DNA of 38,306 bases. Origin: a virus. Below, in pieces: positions 23,318 through 31,458 of the stretch (position 1 is the stretch's first letter; every line of letters starts with the position of its first letter). The notes below the pieces were generated by a model. It had not been told where the DNA came from, did not search any database, and saw only the letters and a program-made list of their open reading frames with translations. The position numbers and the translations under genes were made by a program. The stretch is from positions 1 to 38,306 of IMG/VR virus record IMGVR_UViG_3300009152_000093, one strand, 5' to 3'.

Positions 23318-26300
23318 TCAGCGGATCAGGCGGACGCAGAACGCAGCAGTCGCAGCAGGCAGTGGTGCAGCAGGTGGCGGCGCAGCCTGCGCAGTACATC
23401 CCCACTGAGACAACCAACAATCTATTCTCAACCAGCTATGCCAAGACTCTTGACCTGATCGGCGAGGGTGAGATTGATGGACTGGTAAATGGCCTGCAAT
23501 CGATTTACTTCGAGGGCACGCCCATCCAAGGCCCTGATGGCAGCCTAAACTTTAATGGCGTCACGGTTGAGACGCGCAACGGCACGCAGAGCCAGAGCTA
23601 CATTCCCGGCTTTGACGAGGTAGCCAGTGAGACGGCTGTGGGTGTGGTCGTCACCGCCTCGGCTCCAGTGACGCGGACCATTGCTGCAGCGGCTGATTAT
23701 GTGCGGGTGACCGTGACGCTGCCGGCGCTGCAGGAATACACCGACAAAGGCGACATTTTTGGTTCAGATGTAAACCTCTACATTGACGTTCAGAACAACG
23801 GTGGCGGCTATTACACGGCCATCAACGACACAATCAGCGGTCGAACATCGCAGCAGTATCAGAGGCAGTACCTGGTCAAGCTCTACGGTCCATTCCCTGT
23901 TGATATTCGGGTGCGCCGGATCACCCCAGACAGCACCAGTTCCAAGGTTGCGAACGCCTTTAGTTGGGCGAGCTATTCGACGATCACTTACGCCAAGCTC
24001 ACATACCCCAACTCGGCGCTGGTTGGCTTGAGGTTTGACGCCGAGCAATTCAACGCCATCCCCGCCCGCAGCTACCGGGTGCGGGGGCTCAAGGTACTGA
24101 TCCCCAACAATGCCACGGTGGACAACGCCACCGGGCGGCTGATCTATTCCGGCGTGTGGAATGGTGCCTTTGCCGCTGCGCAGTGGACGAGCGATCCCGC
24201 CTGGTGCCTGTGGGCATTGCTCACTGATAGCCGCTTTGGGCTTGGCGATCACCTGGACGCCAACAACCTGGACCGCTGGGCGTTCTATTCCGGCTCCCAG
24301 TACGCCTCTGCCCTGGTGCCCGATGGGTTCGGCGGCTACGAGCCGCGGTTCAGCTGCAACGCCAACATTCAGACACTTGACGGAGCCTATCGGCTGATCA
24401 ACGATCTGTGCTCCACTTTGCGGGTGATGCCTTTCTGGGCGGCCGGTGCGCTCACGATCAGCCAAGACCGGCCGGCTGATCAATCGTTCCTGTTCACCCT
24501 GGCCAACGTCGGTCAGGAAGGATTCAGCTACTCCAACAGCAGCGTCAAATCACGGCCCACCGTGGCGGTGGTGCGCTATCAAGACCTGGATCTTCGGGAC
24601 GCCGCCTTTGAGATTGTCGAGGACGCTGCAGGCATTGCCCGCTATGGCGCGATCAAAGCTGAAATTGACGCCTTCGCCTGCACCAGCCGGGGCCAAGCGA
24701 ATCGGCTCGGGAAATGGTTGCTCTACTCGGAACAGAACGAGGGCGAGACGTGCAGCTTCACCAGCAACCTGGCCGCCAGTGTGGCCGTGCGCCCCGGGCA
24801 GATCATCGGCGTGGCCGATCCCATGCGCAGCGGCTCCCGCCGGGGTGGTGCCATCGCAGCAGCCACCTCCACCGCGATCACCACCGACGACGCGACCGGC
24901 CTCACCATGGCCAACAGCCCAACCCTCTCAGTGATCCTGACCGATGGCACGGTGCAGACCCGGCCGGTGGTTTCGATCGCCGGCAACGTCGTCACCGTCT
25001 CGCCGGGCTTCACATCAGCGCCGCAGCCTGACAGCATTTGGATCTACGAAACGTCCAACATCCAGGCATCCCTGTGGCGCGTCCTGGCGGTCGAGGAGCG
25101 CGACGGCGTGGGCTGCGCGGTCACTGCGCTGTCCTACAACCCCAGCAAATACAACTACATCGAACAGGGTTGGGCGCTGACCAAGCGGGATGTGACCGAC
25201 CTAGACATTGTTCCCGACGCACCGCAGAACCTGAGCGGTGTGGAAGTGCTTTATGAGGCGGGCAGTCGGGCGCTGGCTAAGTTGCAACTGAGCTGGAGCC
25301 TGGTGCCAGGGGTCAGCAGCTACCGGGTGAGCTACCGCCGGGGGAACGACAACTGGCAGCAAACCACCGTCAGCGGCCCATCCGCTGAGATCCTGGACAC
25401 GCAAGAGGGCAGATACGAGGTGCTGATGGCATCCGTGAAGAATGCCATCATCCTCAGCAAGCCGGCCAGGCTGTGGTTCAACTGCGTGGGGAAGACGGCG
25501 CCGCCGGCCAGCGTTACCGGCGCGTCGCTGATGCCGATCGACGGGGCCAGCGCCATCCTGAGTTGGGATCAGGCTCCCGACCTTGACGTGCGCCTTGGCG
25601 GGCGTGTCTTGATCAGGCACAGCACGCGCCTCGACACCCCGGCATGGGGTGACTCGATCAGCATCATCCAGGCAGCCGGCGGCAACCAAGTTCAAAAGCA
25701 GGTGCCGCTCCTGGAGGGCAGCTACCTGCTGAGGTTTGAAGATGACGGCGGGCGCCAGTCCGCCGAGGTGACCTACGTGGTCACCGACCTGCCACAGCCG
25801 CAGCCGCGCCTGCTGGTCAAGGAATACTCAGAGGATCAGGAGAGCCCGCCGTTCAATGGCAACGGAATTGACATGTTCTATAGCACTTATTTCGATGCGC
25901 TTGTTTTGGGCAGTGGTGTTTTAATCAGTTCACACGCCAGCATTGCAGCCCTGTCGTCAATCGCCGGTGCAGACACCTCGCTAACGCAGCCGGTAGTGGC
26001 AAAGGGTGAATACGAGTTTGGTTCCACCTATGACATGGGCGGCGTGTTTGACGTGAACATACAGCGGCGGTTTGTCAGCTTCACCTTCAATCAGCTCGAT
26101 CTGATCGCCGGTAGGCCGGGCCTGGTCAGCAGCTGGTCGTCAATCGTGGGTGCCGATGCTGGCGACGTTGACGCCGCGCTCCTGGTCCGTTCAACGCCAA
26201 CGGATCCAAATGTGGCCCCTCAGTGGTCGGACTGGAACGAGCTGGCTAATGGGATCGTGCGCGGTCGTGCCTTTCAGTTCAAGGTCATCGCCAGCAGCTA

Positions 26301-26607
26301 CGACCTGGCGCAGAACATCATCATCCAAGAGCTCGGCGCCGTGCTGGAGCTACAGCAGCGCATCGAGCAATCCGGCACCATCTCAGCTACCGCCAGCACC
26401 TATGCGGTCACATTCGCTGAGCGCTTTTACGACGTGCCGAACATCGGTGTCACGGCCTACAGCATGAACGCGGGTGACTACTGGGTGATCGACCCCGCAA
26501 GCATCACCCGATCCGGGTTTAGCGTGACCTTCAGCAACAGCAGTGGCGCAGCTGTCGCCAGACAATTTAACTATACTGCGATTGGATTTGGCCGGGAGGT
26601 CACTTAA
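23314..26607 (+). CDS. J: Central tail fibre / host specificity protein J-like
   Basis: This 1097-residue protein is the tip fibre that contacts the host receptor; lambda J has 1132 residues. The N-terminal 620 residues form the conserved hub (NLFSTSYAKTLDLIGEGEID, then GLVNGLQSIYFEGTPIQ, DPAWCLWALLTDSRFGLGDH, QANRLGKWLLYSEQNEGETC, VRPGQIIGVADP). Two fibronectin type III-like domains follow at about 635-735 and 735-825. The C-terminal 270 residues are beta-rich and variable, ending FNYTAIGFGREVT. A stretch from about 25855 to 26010 is clearly more AT-rich than the hub, as expected if the receptor-facing part was exchanged. A dispersed palindrome-like copy lies at 25569-25586. The stop overlaps the next fibre start by one base. 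Confidence 0.95.
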   Translation: MISGSGGRRTQQSQQAVVQQVAAQPAQYIPTETTNNLFSTSYAKTLDLIGEGEIDGLVNGLQSIYFEGTPIQGPDGSLNFNGVTVETRNGTQSQSYIPGFDEVASETAVGVVVTASAPVTRTIAAAADYVRVTVTLPALQEYTDKGDIFGSDVNLYIDVQNNGGGYYTAINDTISGRTSQQYQRQYLVKLYGPFPVDIRVRRITPDSTSSKVANAFSWASYSTITYAKLTYPNSALVGLRFDAEQFNAIPARSYRVRGLKVLIPNNATVDNATGRLIYSGVWNGAFAAAQWTSDPAWCLWALLTDSRFGLGDHLDANNLDRWAFYSGSQYASALVPDGFGGYEPRFSCNANIQTLDGAYRLINDLCSTLRVMPFWAAGALTISQDRPADQSFLFTLANVGQEGFSYSNSSVKSRPTVAVVRYQDLDLRDAAFEIVEDAAGIARYGAIKAEIDAFACTSRGQANRLGKWLLYSEQNEGETCSFTSNLAASVAVRPGQIIGVADPMRSGSRRGGAIAAATSTAITTDDATGLTMANSPTLSVILTDGTVQTRPVVSIAGNVVTVSPGFTSAPQPDSIWIYETSNIQASLWRVLAVEERDGVGCAVTALSYNPSKYNYIEQGWALTKRDVTDLDIVPDAPQNLSGVEVLYEAGSRALAKLQLSWSLVPGVSSYRVSYRRGNDNWQQTTVSGPSAEILDTQEGRYEVLMASVKNAIILSKPARLWFNCVGKTAPPASVTGASLMPIDGASAILSWDQAPDLDVRLGGRVLIRHSTRLDTPAWGDSISIIQAAGGNQVQKQVPLLEGSYLLRFEDDGGRQSAEVTYVVTDLPQPQPRLLVKEYSEDQESPPFNGNGIDMFYSTYFDALVLGSGVLISSHASIAALSSIAGADTSLTQPVVAKGEYEFGSTYDMGGVFDVNIQRRFVSFTFNQLDLIAGRPGLVSSWSSIVGADAGDVDAALLVRSTPTDPNVAPQWSDWNELANGIVRGRAFQFKVIASSYDLAQNIIIQELGAVLELQQRIEQSGTISATASTYAVTFAERFYDVPNIGVTAYSMNAGDYWVIDPASITRSGFSVTFSNSSGAAVARQFNYTAIGFGREVT

Positions 26608-27551
26608 TGGCGCAACACGACTATTCCATTAGCGACGCATCTGGTTCGGCATTTTTGGCTGATCTGAACAATGCGCTGGCCGCAATCGTCAGCAACAACA
26701 GCGGCGCGGCGGCGCCCAGCACGACGTACCCCTATCAACCTTGGGCAGACACCGGCTCGACGCCGCCCACCCTCCGGCAGCGCAACGCGGCCAACAATGC
26801 CTGGGTCCCCATTGGCGAGCTTGGCGTGGCCAACCTGGGCAACCTGTCGCCAGCGAGCAGCGGCACGCGCAACGCGCTGATCAACGCCAACCCGATCATC
26901 AATCAGCGGGCCTACGTTTCCGGGACAGCTACTACGACAGCCAACCAGTACACCCTTGACCGCTGGCGGGTTGTCACATCAGGGCAATCGGTCACCTGGT
27001 CCGACAGCGGCAACGTCCGCACGATCAACGCGCCAGCCGGCGGGATCGAGCAGGTAATTGAGGGAAGCAGCTTGATCACCGGCACCTATGCGCTGAGCTG
27101 GGCCGGCACCGCTGCGGCCACTGTTGCAGGCGTCGCTGTCACCAAAGGCGGCAGCGTCACCCTGACCGGCGGAGTAGACACCACAGTTCGATTCAGCGGA
27201 GGCACGTTCTCGCTGCCGCAGCTGGAGCCAGGGGCCAACGCGACGCAGTTTGAGCGACGGAGTTGCGCTGCAGAGTTGGCGATGTGTCAGAGGTATTTTT
27301 ACGCCCCTGGCGCCAATATCTTCTATCAAAGCAATGCACCTTCGGCAGGTTTAAGCATTACCGCCTCTTTCTCTCTTCCTGTCACCATGAGGGCGACCCC
27401 AACTTTCACCGGCGGATGGACTGCCGGGACCAACGCAGCAGCAGGCGGCTACTCTCCGTCCCCCTGGGGCCTGGTTGCATCCCTCACCGCCACTGGGGCG
27501 GGCATCTTTCAGGCAACTCTTTCCGTCACGTCGTTTAGCGCCGAGCTGTAA
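26607..27551 (+). CDS. Distal tail fibre protein
   Basis: This 314-residue protein begins by TAATG overlap with J. Residues 1-75 have a short docking domain (SISDASGSAFLADLNNALAA, APSTTYPYQPWADTGSTPPT, LRQRNAANNAWVPIG). This kind of start links small fibres to the tail tip. The central part (NANPIINQRAYVSGT, QYTLDRWRV) and the segment FSLPQLEPGANATQFERRSC with AELAMCQRYFY are typical of phage fibres with carbohydrate-binding-like beta sandwiches. The last 80 residues are variable, and 27290-27380 is AT-shifted against its surroundings. It follows J as lambda side-fibre genes do. It is the only fibre gene in the canonical place in this genome. Confidence 0.8.
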   Translation: MAQHDYSISDASGSAFLADLNNALAAIVSNNSGAAAPSTTYPYQPWADTGSTPPTLRQRNAANNAWVPIGELGVANLGNLSPASSGTRNALINANPIINQRAYVSGTATTTANQYTLDRWRVVTSGQSVTWSDSGNVRTINAPAGGIEQVIEGSSLITGTYALSWAGTAAATVAGVAVTKGGSVTLTGGVDTTVRFSGGTFSLPQLEPGANATQFERRSCAAELAMCQRYFYAPGANIFYQSNAPSAGLSITASFSLPVTMRATPTFTGGWTAGTNAAAGGYSPSPWGLVASLTATGAGIFQATLSVTSFSAEL

Positions 27552-27554
27552 TCG

Positions 27555-28301
27555 ATGGCCTCCCCCACCCTCGCCTCAGTCCGCGACGCCGCCCAGGAGG
27601 TGGCCAAGCGTGGCCAGTTGCTCCCCCATCAGCTGGCCGCTTTCTCCGCCTTGGATCAGGCTCTCACGCCTGAGCAGCGGCGGGCGTTCACGATCGACTG
27701 GAGAGCCGCCGGCAGCCCGGCCGCGGCGCCCCCGGCACCATCCAGCCCGATCAAACCGCCACCGGCGGCCGAGCCCCAACGGGTTGGGATGGTGGGACCA
27801 AAGCGGCGGCCAGATCTCAAGCCCGGCGACCACCACCTGGTCGTGGATGACCGGGCCGAGACGATCGCCGCGTTCGACCACAAGGGGCGGCAGATCTGGC
27901 GGGTGGCAGCGCTGGCCCGGGGCCAGTCAACCGAGACCGACTGGCGATCCCGCAACAGCGATACCCCGCCGGGGCTCTATCAGATCGGCGCCATATACCG
28001 GGATTACGAGGACGACCCCAGCACCACGTTCAGCGCGGATCGCCGGGCCTACGGGTGGTTCTCGTTTGACCTGCTCGGCCTTGAGGGGCAGGAGGGGCCA
28101 GGTAGTCGGGACGGCCGCGACGGGATCATGATCCACGGCGGCGGCAGTGCCTGCGGCTGGCCTGGTGCCTGGCTGCCGCTGCAGCCGCTGCACCCCACGC
28201 TCGGCTGCATCCGGATGCACAACCGGGACCTCAGGGATCTGCTGCTCCCCCTGACCGAACTGGGGACCGTCTACGTCTCGGTCTGGCAGGAAAGCAGATG
28301 A
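27555..28301 (+). CDS. L,D-transpeptidase (YkuD)-like protein
   Basis: This 248-residue protein has a helical N-terminal segment (residues 5-55, with ALDQALTPEQRRAFTIDW). A proline/alanine linker follows, then a YkuD-type domain from about 75 to 245. Catalytic landmarks are visible: MIHGGG with His around 193 and TLGCIRMHN with the nucleophilic Cys around 218, plus TPPGLYQIGAIYR. YkuD enzymes form or remodel 3-3 peptidoglycan crosslinks. In a phage just after the tail fibre genes it might serve as a lysis enzyme, a cell-wall modifier or a virion-associated activity; none is proven. There is no signal peptide. A full dispersed palindrome lies in the N-terminal part (27656-27673). It overlaps the next gene by four bases. 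Confidence 0.85.
   Translation: MASPTLASVRDAAQEVAKRGQLLPHQLAAFSALDQALTPEQRRAFTIDWRAAGSPAAAPPAPSSPIKPPPAAEPQRVGMVGPKRRPDLKPGDHHLVVDDRAETIAAFDHKGRQIWRVAALARGQSTETDWRSRNSDTPPGLYQIGAIYRDYEDDPSTTFSADRRAYGWFSFDLLGLEGQEGPGSRDGRDGIMIHGGGSACGWPGAWLPLQPLHPTLGCIRMHNRDLRDLLLPLTELGTVYVSVWQESR
27656..27673. repeat. Dispersed 18-bp palindrome, copy in the transpeptidase gene
   Basis: TCAGGCTCTCACGCCTGA matches 13 of 14 arm bases of the family. It encodes Gln-Ala-Leu-Thr-Pro-Glu in the shared codon frame. Confidence 0.55.
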
Positions 28302-29449
28302 GCGAGCGCACCTGGCAGTGTCGGCGTAACAAGGCTTGTCGGGCCTGGCTGCCAGAGAGCGCGATTGAATGGCAAGACGAGACGGGCACGCGCCGGCCGT
28401 TCTGCGCTCCGGGCATGTGCCCCAATGGCAAGCGCAGCGACACCAGCGACGAGCTACTGGCGCTGCAGCTGGAGCTCCGCAAGGCCAAGGAGCTGGCCAG
28501 ATCTGCCGAGCGCGATCGGGACCGCGCCCTGGCGGAGCTGGCCAACACGATGGATTCGCTCAGCACGGCCCTGGACATCCGAGAGATTGAGCAGCCCGAG
28601 CCGCTGAGCGATCGCCACCATGGCCCCAGGTCCGAATCGGTCCCGATCCTGTTGTGCTCTGACTGGCACTGCGGCGCCGTGGTGCGCGCGGAATCGGTGA
28701 ACCAACTGAACGCCTACGACGTTGACGAGTTTCACCGGCGAGCCCGGGCCCTGTTCGTCAATGCCCTGAAGGTGATCCGCATGGTGCGGAGCAGCTGCGA
28801 CGTTCGGCAGATGGTGCTCTGGCTGGGCGGGGATCTGATCGACAACTGGTTGCACCCCGAGCAGGCCCAGACCCAAGAGCTATCGCCCACCCAGCAGATC
28901 ATCGAATGCGAGCGCGCCATTGTGGCCGGCATCGATCACCTGCTGGAGCACGGCGCATTTGATCGCATCGTGATCCCCTGCAGCTACGGCAACCACGGGC
29001 GCACCACCCCCAAGGTGCAGGCCGACAACGCCCACGCCACCAGCTACGAGTGGCTGATGTATCAGAGCCTGCGGCGCCATTACAGGCATGAGCCGCGCAT
29101 CGAATGGCATATCAGCGACGGCAACATTCTCTATGTCGAGGTCCTCGGCCGGCTGCTGCGCTTTCACCATGGCGATGCCATCCGCTATCAGGGCGGCATT
29201 GGCGGGCTGACCGTGCCGCTGACGAAATGGCAGCTCCGGCAGGATCAGGGCATCGCCGCAGATCATTCATTCTTCGGCCACTTCCACCAGCTCACCATGG
29301 GCACCGGCTGGTCGGTGAATGGCTCGCTGATCGGCCCCACCGCCTATGGCCTCAAGCTGGGCTTCGCGCCGGAGCGCCCCCAGCAGCTACTCAGGTTCCT
29401 CGACAGCGAGCGCGGCTGGACCGGAGCCTTTCCCGTCCTGACGGACTGA
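28298..29449 (+). CDS. Metallophosphoesterase (calcineurin-like)
   Basis: This 383-residue protein carries all five metal-site motifs of calcineurin-like phosphoesterases: SDWHCG (about 121), GGDLID (about 177), GNHGR (about 231), FHHGD (about 289) and GHFHQ (about 327). The fold therefore looks active. The N-terminus adds a four-cysteine, zinc-finger-like segment (CRRNKACRAW... FCAPGMC) and a coiled coil (residues 50-85). Related proteins occur in cyanophages and other phages, where they are annotated as phosphoesterases or DNA repair exonucleases. Substrate is unknown: nucleic acid ends, a cyclic nucleotide or a protein phosphate are all possible. The ATG overlaps the transpeptidase stop, so the two are coexpressed. 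The 3' end overlaps a leftward small ORF. Confidence 0.88.
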   Translation: MSERTWQCRRNKACRAWLPESAIEWQDETGTRRPFCAPGMCPNGKRSDTSDELLALQLELRKAKELARSAERDRDRALAELANTMDSLSTALDIREIEQPEPLSDRHHGPRSESVPILLCSDWHCGAVVRAESVNQLNAYDVDEFHRRARALFVNALKVIRMVRSSCDVRQMVLWLGGDLIDNWLHPEQAQTQELSPTQQIIECERAIVAGIDHLLEHGAFDRIVIPCSYGNHGRTTPKVQADNAHATSYEWLMYQSLRRHYRHEPRIEWHISDGNILYVEVLGRLLRFHHGDAIRYQGGIGGLTVPLTKWQLRQDQGIAADHSFFGHFHQLTMGTGWSVNGSLIGPTAYGLKLGFAPERPQQLLRFLDSERGWTGAFPVLTD

Positions 29450-29593
29450 CCACCGGCGCAACAGCTCCGCCCGGCTGCGGTCCCGCAGGCACTCCCCGCC
29501 GCCGCAGATCTCCCAGCAGCAGCCGCCATCGGCATCGACTGAGGCCCGCAGGGTGCCTTCATCAGACTGGGGACTCTGATCGTGCTCGGTCAT
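29387..29593 (-). CDS. Small cysteine-rich hypothetical protein
   Basis: On the lower strand an ATG at 29593 opens a 68-codon frame with strongly GC-biased third positions, as in neighbouring genes. The product has CCWEICGGGECLRDRS, four cysteines that could bind metal, followed by RAELLRRWSVRQ. It lies downstream of the sigma factor gene in the same direction and could be the last gene of that operon. The first bases overlap the start of the rightward gene at 29592, and the 3' end overlaps the phosphoesterase gene by 63 bases. Without it the 142 bases between the two rightward genes would be empty. It is not recognised, and its reality is uncertain. Confidence 0.4.
   Translation of the reverse strand: MTEHDQSPQSDEGTLRASVDADGGCCWEICGGGECLRDRSRAELLRRWSVRQDGKGSGPAALAVEEPE
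29562..29579. repeat. Dispersed palindrome, variant copy at 29562
   Basis: TCAGACTGGGGACTCTGA matches the family pattern with one arm mismatch. The run continues as TCGTGC and lies 12 bases before the rightward ATG at 29592, as junction copies do elsewhere. Confidence 0.5.
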
Positions 29594-29825
29594 GGACGGC
29601 TGGCGGATGGATCCGAATCTCAGTCTGAGCAGGCAGCTGGAGTTGGAGCGCGCACGCCGGGAGATCCCCCGGCTCCACCGCCACGACCTGGAGGCCCGGC
29701 TGGATTCGGCGCTGGTCCATCTGACCACCATGGATCACTTGCTCCGCCAGGCCCTGGCGCGGGTGCAGGAGTTGGAAATCAAAGAAGCCTTAGCTGAACC
29801 GTATGCACCGAGGCACGAGGAATAG
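29592..29825 (+). CDS. Small helical hypothetical protein
   Basis: This 77-residue protein is nearly all helix. After MDGWRMDPNLSLSRQLELER comes a charged amphipathic helix (RARREIPRLHRHDLEARLDS) and a second one (TTMDHLLRQALARVQELEIK). Met6 (29607) is an alternative start. The last 47 bases overlap the 3' end of the sigma factor gene on the other strand, so the two transcripts converge. A variant junction motif lies just upstream, and another (CAGTCTGAG, 29621-29629) inside the first codons. It is the last gene of the rightward late operon. No function can be assigned; a coiled-coil adaptor is plausible. Confidence 0.55.
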   Translation: MDGWRMDPNLSLSRQLELERARREIPRLHRHDLEARLDSALVHLTTMDHLLRQALARVQELEIKEALAEPYAPRHEE

Positions 29826-30729
29826 GCCCGGGAGTTGCTGGCAGAACTGCGGCCAGGCCAGTCTCACTAGGGCGCTCCTTGCGCAGCTTGCCCATGGCAT
29901 TGGCCAGCATCTTCCGGACCTCCCCGACAGAAATGGCCTCCTGAGAGGCCAGCTGGGCAAGGGTGCGGGGCGGGCCATCCAGCCCCCAGCGGCCCGTAAT
30001 CAGCCGCTGCTCAATGGGGTCCAGTGCCGCCATCCGCTCCCGCAGTTCGTCGGCTTCGGGGTCTGGCTCTAGCTCTGCGGCTGCCGTCAGATCGCCCAAT
30101 GTCGAGGGGCTGCCATCACGATCGCCAGGCAGTGAAGCGTCAAGCGAATGGCAGCCGGCTGACACCAGCAGCAGGTGATCGAGATCGGCCTGGTTTACGT
30201 CAAGCACAATCGCCAGCTCTGCCCGGGTAGGGGCACGGCCGATCTCGGCGGCCAAGGCCGCGGCGGTCCTCCGTGCCCTGGACAGCAACTCAGTTTTTCC
30301 GGTCGAAACGCGGATGGTGCGACCGTGCCAGTCAACGTGACGGCTCAGCCCCTGGCGGATCCACCAGTAACAAAAGGTTGAGAACCTGTATCCCCGGGCC
30401 GGGTCGAACTTCTCCGCCCCGCGCTGGAGGCCGATCGCACCGGCCTGGAGCAGGTCGGGCAGATCGGCGTCGGGAATGTGCACCCCCAGGCCCGGCCGAG
30501 CCTTGCGGGTGACGTGGACCACCAGCCGCAGATTGGCCATGACCATCCGATCCCTAGCCCGCAGGCCCCGCCTGCGGACCGCTGGCGGGGCCTTGCCAGG
30601 CGCGGGCTCCCAGTCCTGCCAGACCCGCACCAGGCCGCCGAGGTGGATCTCCTCGGCCGGCGTCAGCATCGGAACCCGACCGGCCTGCCCCAACCAGTGG
30701 GTCACCATGTCGCCGCCGGTGGCTGCCAT
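29779..30729 (-). CDS. Phage-encoded sigma-70 family factor (cyanobacterial type)
   Basis: This 316-residue protein has all main sigma regions. Region 1.2 spans residues 8-38 (THWLGQAGRVPMLTPAEEIH). Region 2 spans 57-132, with NLRLVVHVTRKARPG, the RNA-polymerase-binding LPDLLQAGAIGL, and the -10 and melting segment GYRFSTFCYWWIRQGLSRHV. Region 3 spans about 135-200. Region 4 spans 228-284 with an altered HTH (RTLAQLASQEAISVGEVRKM). The region 1.2 wording is close to that of cyanobacterial group 1/2 sigma factors. It would redirect host RNA polymerase to phage promoters. It is near the end of the leftward early-type operon, three bases after a small membrane protein gene, suiting an early product that turns on late genes. 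The repeated CTAGCCTGA motif is a candidate target, by inference. Confidence 0.93.
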   Translation of the reverse strand: MAATGGDMVTHWLGQAGRVPMLTPAEEIHLGGLVRVWQDWEPAPGKAPPAVRRRGLRARDRMVMANLRLVVHVTRKARPGLGVHIPDADLPDLLQAGAIGLQRGAEKFDPARGYRFSTFCYWWIRQGLSRHVDWHGRTIRVSTGKTELLSRARRTAAALAAEIGRAPTRAELAIVLDVNQADLDHLLLVSAGCHSLDASLPGDRDGSPSTLGDLTAAAELEPDPEADELRERMAALDPIEQRLITGRWGLDGPPRTLAQLASQEAISVGEVRKMLANAMGKLRKERPSETGLAAVLPATPGPIPRASVHTVQLRLL

Positions 30730-30732
30730 GGG

Positions 30733-30885
30733 TTACGGCGGCGAGGGGCAGGTGATCACCGCCATTAGGCCCAGCGACAGGGCAACCGCCCAGATCACCG
30801 GATAGGGCGGGAGCATCAGGGCCACCACTAGCGCAGTGACGGCCAGCAGGATACTGAGCGCTACCTGAGCGGCAAAGGAGCTCAT
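30733..30885 (-). CDS. 50-residue membrane protein
   Basis: A 50-codon frame starts inside the stop of the SSB-like gene (ATGA) and ends three bases before the sigma factor start. The product has two hydrophobic segments: VALSILLAVTALVVALMLPP and VIWAVALSLGLMAVITC, joined by a PPYPVIW turn. This is a helical hairpin in the membrane. Its tight fit between two genes makes it likely to be real. Small two-helix phage membrane proteins include holins, antiholins, superinfection-exclusion proteins and anti-sigma-like factors. Coupling to a sigma factor gene makes the last idea worth testing, but nothing in the sequence decides. Confidence 0.65.
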   Translation of the reverse strand: MSSFAAQVALSILLAVTALVVALMLPPYPVIWAVALSLGLMAVITCPSPP

Positions 30886-31451
30886 CAGAAGGGGGCCTCC
30901 TCATCGCTGGCGAACTCATCGACGTAGCCGGAGGGCTGGGCCACGCTGTAGCCCTCTTGCTCCTCAAAGCCTTCGGCGACTTGCTCGCCAGCGTCTTCCC
31001 GGGGAACGTAGTTGACCACCTGGCACGCTTTGGGCAGCAGGGAAATACCAGCGCCGTCGTCGGTCCAGTCGCGGATTGTGAAGCCCACGATCATCTCGGA
31101 ACCGTTGCCGATTTCCTGGCCGTTCCAGGGTTGCTTCTTCGCGTCAACCAGCCGGGGCCCCTTGCTGAAGGTTCCATCGGAGTTCTCGAATCGACGCGTC
31201 TTGAACCTGACGCGGGTCTTGCCTTCGCCAAGGCTGTCCCACGGCTCGCCACCTTTGGCGCGCTCACGCTTGGCACCATGCAGCGCCACGAACTCCGCCT
31301 CAAGCCTGGCCAGGAACGCTTTGTGACTGGGGTTGGCGTCGTCAAGGATCAATTCGACGCTGTAGTTCCACTTATCTTTGTAGAGGTCAGCGGTGATCAG
31401 GTGCGCATAACGCACGGGCGCTTTGGGGCTGTAGAAGGTTTCGGATGCCAT
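30885..31451 (-). CDS. Single-stranded DNA-binding-like protein (gp2.5/DUF2815 type)
   Basis: The start at 31451 gives 188 residues beginning MASETFYSPKAPVRYAHLIT. An upstream in-frame ATG would overlap the preceding gene. The pattern SPKAPVRYAHLITAD, KWNYSVELILDDANPSHKAF, then a basic beta-rich core (KTRVRFKTRRFENSDGTF) and IVGFTIRDWTDDGAGISLLP resembles phage OB-fold SSB proteins of the T7 gp2.5/DUF2815 kind. The C-terminal 35 residues are strongly acidic and end EFASDEEAPF, the usual protein-recruiting tail of SSBs. It would protect single-stranded phage DNA in replication or recombination. The replication genes themselves are not in the window. Confidence 0.75.
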   Translation of the reverse strand: MASETFYSPKAPVRYAHLITADLYKDKWNYSVELILDDANPSHKAFLARLEAEFVALHGAKRERAKGGEPWDSLGEGKTRVRFKTRRFENSDGTFSKGPRLVDAKKQPWNGQEIGNGSEMIVGFTIRDWTDDGAGISLLPKACQVVNYVPREDAGEQVAEGFEEQEGYSVAQPSGYVDEFASDEEAPF

Positions 31452-31458
31452 GGGTGAT

